Of a stretch of DNA of 32,764 bases, positions 31,307 to 32,764 are shown piece after piece (the stretch's first letter is position 1; every line of letters begins with the position of its first letter). The notes beneath the pieces were generated by a model. It did not search any database and had not been told where the DNA came from. It was given only the letters and a program-made list of their open reading frames with translations. Both the position numbers and the translations under genes were made by a program. The stretch comes from Methylobacterium sp. J-078 (lineage in GTDB: Bacteria > Pseudomonadota > Alphaproteobacteria > Rhizobiales > Beijerinckiaceae), in assembly GCF_022829285.1 (NCBI RefSeq), contig NZ_JAKSYI010000100.1:10001-42764 (forward strand), in the 5' to 3' direction.

Positions 31307-31849
31307 GTGACCCGGACGGTGGCCGGCAGGAATCGTCCGGGGGCACCCCAGAGGGTGATCGGCCTGATCGGCTGCCCGGGCGCGGGGAAGACGACCTACG
31401 CTCGCCGCTTCGACCCCCTCGACGGCTGGGTCCACCTCACCCTCGACGACTTCCGTCAGACGCTCTGGCCGCCACACCGGCAGGTCTACTGGGAACTCAG
31501 GCAGGGCTCACATGACGATGCAGCCCGGGAAGTCCTGCATCGGGTCAAGGAAGCAGCCCTGGATGCCGCCCTGACAAACGGCTTCAGCGTGGTGATGGCG
31601 GACACCCATCTCACCAGACCCGTGTTCGAGCGTGAGCTCCGGATCATCGCCCGACACGGGCTTACCGTGGAGTGGAAAGTGTTCGATGTGCCGTGGGAGG
31701 TCCTGAAGTCCCGCAACGCGGAGCGTGGTCGCGTGGACCCGTCGCATCGCCAGCCGGATGAGGTCCTCCGGTTCACCTACGAGGTTTTCCGATCTCCGGA
31801 CGCTTGGTGGCGTAGCTTGCCGCCGGAGCAGGTCGAGATCCTGACCTGA
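31307..31849 (+). CDS. Polynucleotide-kinase-like P-loop NTPase
   Basis: A 180-residue protein with Walker A IGLIGCPGAGKTTYARRF (P-loop at 22-29), a second acidic motif HLTLDDFRQTLW (Asp47-Asp48), strand VVMADTHLTRPVFERELRII, and an Asn/Arg lid motif LKSRNAERGR. This is the pattern of the T4 Pnk/AAA_33 kinase group. The start is GTG at 31307, 2 bp after the preceding stop. The C-terminal 32 residues recur as a remnant upstream of btuB. It could phosphorylate a nucleotide, RNA end or small metabolite. Its repeated position directly before B12 riboswitches raises a link to corrinoid metabolism, which is inference. Confidence 0.82.
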   Translation: MTRTVAGRNRPGAPQRVIGLIGCPGAGKTTYARRFDPLDGWVHLTLDDFRQTLWPPHRQVYWELRQGSHDDAAREVLHRVKEAALDAALTNGFSVVMADTHLTRPVFERELRIIARHGLTVEWKVFDVPWEVLKSRNAERGRVDPSHRQPDEVLRFTYEVFRSPDAWWRSLPPEQVEILT

Positions 31850-31944
31850 CGGACGGAGTGCGCGATCCGTCTTCCCAAGTGTTGCTGGCAGGGCATAACC
31901 CCTCGTGCATTGCACTTGGTCCGTTGACGGGCATGGGCGTCGGC

Positions 31945-32130
31945 ATGTTACCTCGGCCGTGACGGTTCCTCTCCGGAGGATCAAAAGGGAACGCGGTGCG
32001 GGGGTAGCCCCAACGCCGCGGCTGCCCCCGCAACTGTAAGCGGCGAGCCCTTCGCCACCGACGTCACTGAGCGGCCTCGCTCGGGAAGACGGTGAAGGGC
32101 AGTGACCCGCGAGCCAGGAGACCTGCCGTC
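31945..32130 (+). promoter_or_regulatory. Cobalamin riboswitch upstream of a second TonB receptor
   Basis: Same conserved blocks as the first copy: GGGAACGCGGTG near 31987, CGCGGCTGCCCCCGCAACTG near 32018, CACTG near 32066, GGGAAGACGG near 32082, and the B12 box AGCCAGGAGACCTGCC at about 32113-32128. Two variable arms differ in sequence but keep pairing. Confidence 0.95.
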
Positions 32131-32205
32131 AGTCGTGGTCACACGCGAGACACGCTGGGCGGGGTGCCCCGGCGGGTGCGGAAGCATGCGCGTTGCGCGT
32201 GGTTC

Positions 32206-32247
32206 GGCCTCGTTCGCGGTGACGTACCACTGCCGTCGCCCGAGGCC
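32206..32247 (+). promoter_or_regulatory. Predicted SD-sequestering hairpin before the second receptor
   Basis: GGCCTCG (32206-32212) pairs with CGAGGCC (32241-32247), covering the GAGG ribosome-binding site. The inner stem is GGTGACG (32218-32224) with CGTCGCC (32234-32240). The GTG start follows at 32255. Confidence 0.65.
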
Positions 32248-32254
32248 CATCAAC

Positions 32255-32764
32255 GTGTCCCGTTCACCGTCCATCCCGCTGATGTCCGTGCTGGCCCTGT
32301 CCTGCGCGATCCCCATCGCCGTGGCAGCCCAGGGGGCGCCCTCGGGCGGGACCGCCGTGGTGCTCGACGCGCTCTCGGTCGAGGGTACCCTTACCGACAT
32401 GCCGACCTACCGGGTGCCCGAGCTCTACAGCGGCACCAAGACGGTGACGCCGCGCCGCGACCTGCCGCAGCAGGTCGACGTGGTGCCCCGGGAGGTCCTG
32501 GTCGACACCGCTGCGACCCGCGTCGAGCGCGCCCTCGACTACGTGCCCGGGGTCGGCAAGCAGAACGACTTCGGCGCCCAGAACCTCGCCCTGTACTCAG
32601 TGCGCGGCTTCGCAACTCAGGACATCTTCCAGAACGGCTTCAACATCGCCCGCGGCTACAACGGCGCGCCCGACACCCAGAACGTCCAGTCCATCGAAGT
32701 CCTGAAGGGTCCGGCCGGTGCCCTCTACGGACGCAGCGATCCGGGCGGGAGCGTCAACATCCTG
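32255..32764 (+). CDS. TonB-dependent siderophore-type receptor (5' part, cut by window end)
   Basis: The first 170 residues of an outer-membrane receptor; the rest lies beyond the window. Signal peptide (LMSVLALSCAIPIAVAA), then TonB-box-like LDALSVEGTL near 39. Plug domain: GTKTVTPRRDLPQQVDVVPR, EVLVDTAATRVERALDYVPG, LYSVRGFATQDIFQNGF, and SIEVLKGPAGALYGRSDPGG. This plug style is that of FhuA/FpvA-type siderophore receptors, not BtuB. Yet it follows a cobalamin riboswitch, so its substrate is probably a corrinoid or a related cobalt compound. GTG at 32255 has GAGG nine bases upstream within the predicted sequestering hairpin. Confidence 0.9.
   Translation, partial: MSRSPSIPLMSVLALSCAIPIAVAAQGAPSGGTAVVLDALSVEGTLTDMPTYRVPELYSGTKTVTPRRDLPQQVDVVPREVLVDTAATRVERALDYVPGVGKQNDFGAQNLALYSVRGFATQDIFQNGFNIARGYNGAPDTQNVQSIEVLKGPAGALYGRSDPGGSVNIL

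Larger units (their letters stand above)
31751..32254 (+). repeat. Right copy of ~0.5-kb direct repeat (kinase tail plus riboswitch leader)
   Basis: Same orientation as 25145-25672. Contains the true 3' end of the kinase gene, the spacer, the riboswitch and the leader up to the receptor GTG. Recombination between the two copies would excise a 6.6-kb circle carrying btuBFCD, the unknown gene and the kinase. Confidence 0.92.

Noticed and set aside
1..32764. CRISPR array, tRNA, rRNA or prophage
   Set aside because: I looked for regularly spaced repeats, tRNA-like T-loop/CCA patterns and phage structural genes and saw none. A tRNA scan was not run, so a missed tRNA cannot be excluded.

Overview
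The window reads as chromosome of a high-GC alphaproteobacterium, most likely Methylobacterium/Methylorubrum or a close relative. Supporting this are the strong GC3 bias, the BA14K, CsbD and GCG_CRPN-type small secreted proteins, a general-stress cluster with an EcfG-like promoter, and two cobalamin-riboswitch-controlled uptake genes. The genus assignment is an inference; there is no rRNA in the window.

Layout. 0-5.2 kb: a DUF808 (YedI-type) membrane protein on the minus strand, divergent from a GlxA-type AraC regulator that overlaps an isonitrile hydratase gene (inhA). Convergent to these is a tightly overlapping cobalt-type nitrile hydratase operon (alpha, beta, accessory protein). Upstream of nitrile hydratase lies a scar with a decayed LivG-like ABC ATPase fragment and a frameshifted IS3-family orfA remnant. 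5.3-11.1 kb: small housekeeping or accessory genes: nucleotidyltransferase, secreted HExxH peptidase, VOC/glyoxalase protein, YjbR protein, SAM methyltransferase, an unknown secreted protein and a divergent pair of LprI-like (DUF1311) proteins. 11.2-12.3 kb: gene decay (truncated GCG_CRPN gene fused out of frame to another small gene; frameshifted ECF sigma factor). 12.4-17.3 kb: a stress region with a three-PAS LuxR regulator behind an EcfG-like promoter, four CsbD-like proteins, a PhnA-like membrane protein, a 35-aa peptide and a BA14K protein, with strong stem-loops between several genes. 17.3-24.9 kb: Cys-rich and LysM cell-envelope proteins, an OmpR-type two-component pair, GCG_CRPN and EF-hand secreted proteins, and a DUF1835/DUF3658 protein.

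24.9 kb to the end is the most interesting part. A cobalamin riboswitch controls btuB-btuF-btuC-btuD, followed by an unknown 320-aa protein and a polynucleotide-kinase-like P-loop protein. About 500 bp comprising the end of that kinase gene, its intergenic spacer and the whole riboswitch leader is present twice in direct orientation, 6,606 bp apart. The first copy precedes btuB. The second precedes a siderophore-type TonB receptor cut by the window edge. Both leaders end in the same predicted hairpin that pairs with the Shine-Dalgarno sequence, so both receptors are likely repressed by cobalamin at translation initiation. The locus looks like a duplicated, recombination-prone corrinoid acquisition island that includes two genes of unknown role.
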